Positions 5,720 to 6,065 of a DNA stretch of 6,065 nucleotides are shown here, one piece after another. Made by a program: the position numbers and the translations under genes. Under the pieces are notes generated by a model. It saw only the letters and a list, made by a program, of their open reading frames with translations, ran no database searches and was not told the origin of the DNA. The DNA is from Firmicutes bacterium HGW-Firmicutes-10 (GTDB lineage: Bacteria > Bacillota_I > Bacilli_A > Erysipelotrichales > Erysipelotrichaceae), in contig PHAF01000111.1 in NCBI GenBank assembly GCA_002841605.1, forward strand, positions 1 to 6,065, in the 5' to 3' direction. Position 1 is the first letter of the stretch; each line of letters starts with the position of its first letter.

Positions 5720-6063
5720 GTCGATCCTCCTTTTTCAATCGTTCCGATTTTTCTGAATTTCTGATAGCGATGCTCAAGCAATTGATCCACCGGCATCGCT
5801 GAGAATTTTTCGAGATAGGATTGAATCACGACTTTGCACTGTTGTGCCACTTTATTTAAATCCATGTGTGATCCAATCGATGATTCCTCAATCACGGCAT
5901 CCGCAATTTGAAGTTGTAATAAGTCTGAAGATGTCAGTTTGATGATTTCTGCGGCTAACGGTGCTTTACTCTCGTCTTTCCATAATATACTGGCGAATCC
6001 TTCCGGCGATAATACCGAATAAATCGAGTTCTCTAGCATAATAATCGCATCAGCGACACTAAG
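5707..6063 (-). CDS. accA: Acetyl-CoA carboxylase carboxyltransferase subunit alpha, C-terminal part
   Basis: This is the last 118 residues of AccA; the family is about 315 aa and the rest lies beyond the right edge, the frame being open to base 6063. With AccD it transfers the carboxyl group from carboxybiotin on AccB to acetyl-CoA, making malonyl-CoA for fatty acid synthesis. The conserved block reads VADAIIMLENSIYSVLSPEG, then FASILWKD and KAPLAAE, matching AccA near its C-terminus, followed by the usual LLEHRYQKFRKIG ending. The segment normally reading EPxGGAH is EESSIGSH here, a mild divergence. The ATG at 6039 is internal, not a start. The gene overlaps fabF by 13 bp, consistent with an acc-fab operon running toward lower coordinates. 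Confidence 0.95.
   Translation of the reverse strand, partial: LSVADAIIMLENSIYSVLSPEGFASILWKDESKAPLAAEIIKLTSSDLLQLQIADAVIEESSIGSHMDLNKVAQQCKVVIQSYLEKFSAMPVDQLLEHRYQKFRKIGTIEKGGSTCEE
5724..5732 (-). promoter_or_regulatory. Strong Shine-Dalgarno of fabF inside accA
   Basis: On the minus strand AAGGAGGAT lies 4 nt before the fabF ATG (5719-5717). It is a near-perfect complement to the 16S 3' end and is formed from the last codons of accA (Lys-Gly-Gly), so ribosomes finishing accA reach it before stopping. It confirms the fabF start. Confidence 0.85.
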
Positions 6064-6065
6064 CG

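Overview
The window looks like a chromosomal segment of a Bacillota-type (Firmicutes) bacterium of moderate GC. It has Gram-positive style Shine-Dalgarno sites (AAGGAG, AAGGAGG), a consensus housekeeping promoter (TTGACC-17-TATAAT), an accA-fabF tail of a fatty acid synthesis operon, an ECF-type vitamin transporter S component and tightly packed operons. I cannot name a genus from the sequence alone. No mobile elements, tRNA or rRNA genes, CRISPR arrays or long repeats are visible.

Layout, plus strand (1-3944): the 3' part of a DUF362-family gene with a cysteine cluster is followed by a 90-bp gap holding a stable hairpin. Then comes a compact five-gene run: lipB (octanoyl-ACP:protein octanoyltransferase), a free-standing 82-aa lipoyl domain, a short-chain dehydrogenase/reductase, a short LarC-like protein that stops at the end of the LarC1 domain, and an ECF transporter S component. 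The gaps between these genes are 1, 2, 5 and 20 bp, so they are very probably one transcript. Minus strand (3970-6065): accA (partial at the window edge) overlaps fabF by 13 bp. A DUF1893 gene follows with its own promoter. The two convergent blocks share one near-perfect bidirectional terminator at 3943-3968.

How the parts may work together: the fatty acid synthesis genes make acyl-ACP, and octanoyl-ACP is the donor LipB uses to acylate a lipoyl-domain lysine. The lipoyl-domain gene directly behind lipB, with a clear TDK lipoylation site at Lys43, is the obvious local acceptor. The adjacent NAD-type dehydrogenase, LarC1-like protein and vitamin transporter suggest a dedicated lipoyl-carrier module whose chemistry I cannot infer. 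No E1, E2 catalytic core, E3, LipA, LarA, LarB, LarE or LarC2 is encoded here. This unusual gene combination is the most interesting part of the window. The fatty acid genes, the transporter fold and the terminators are ordinary.
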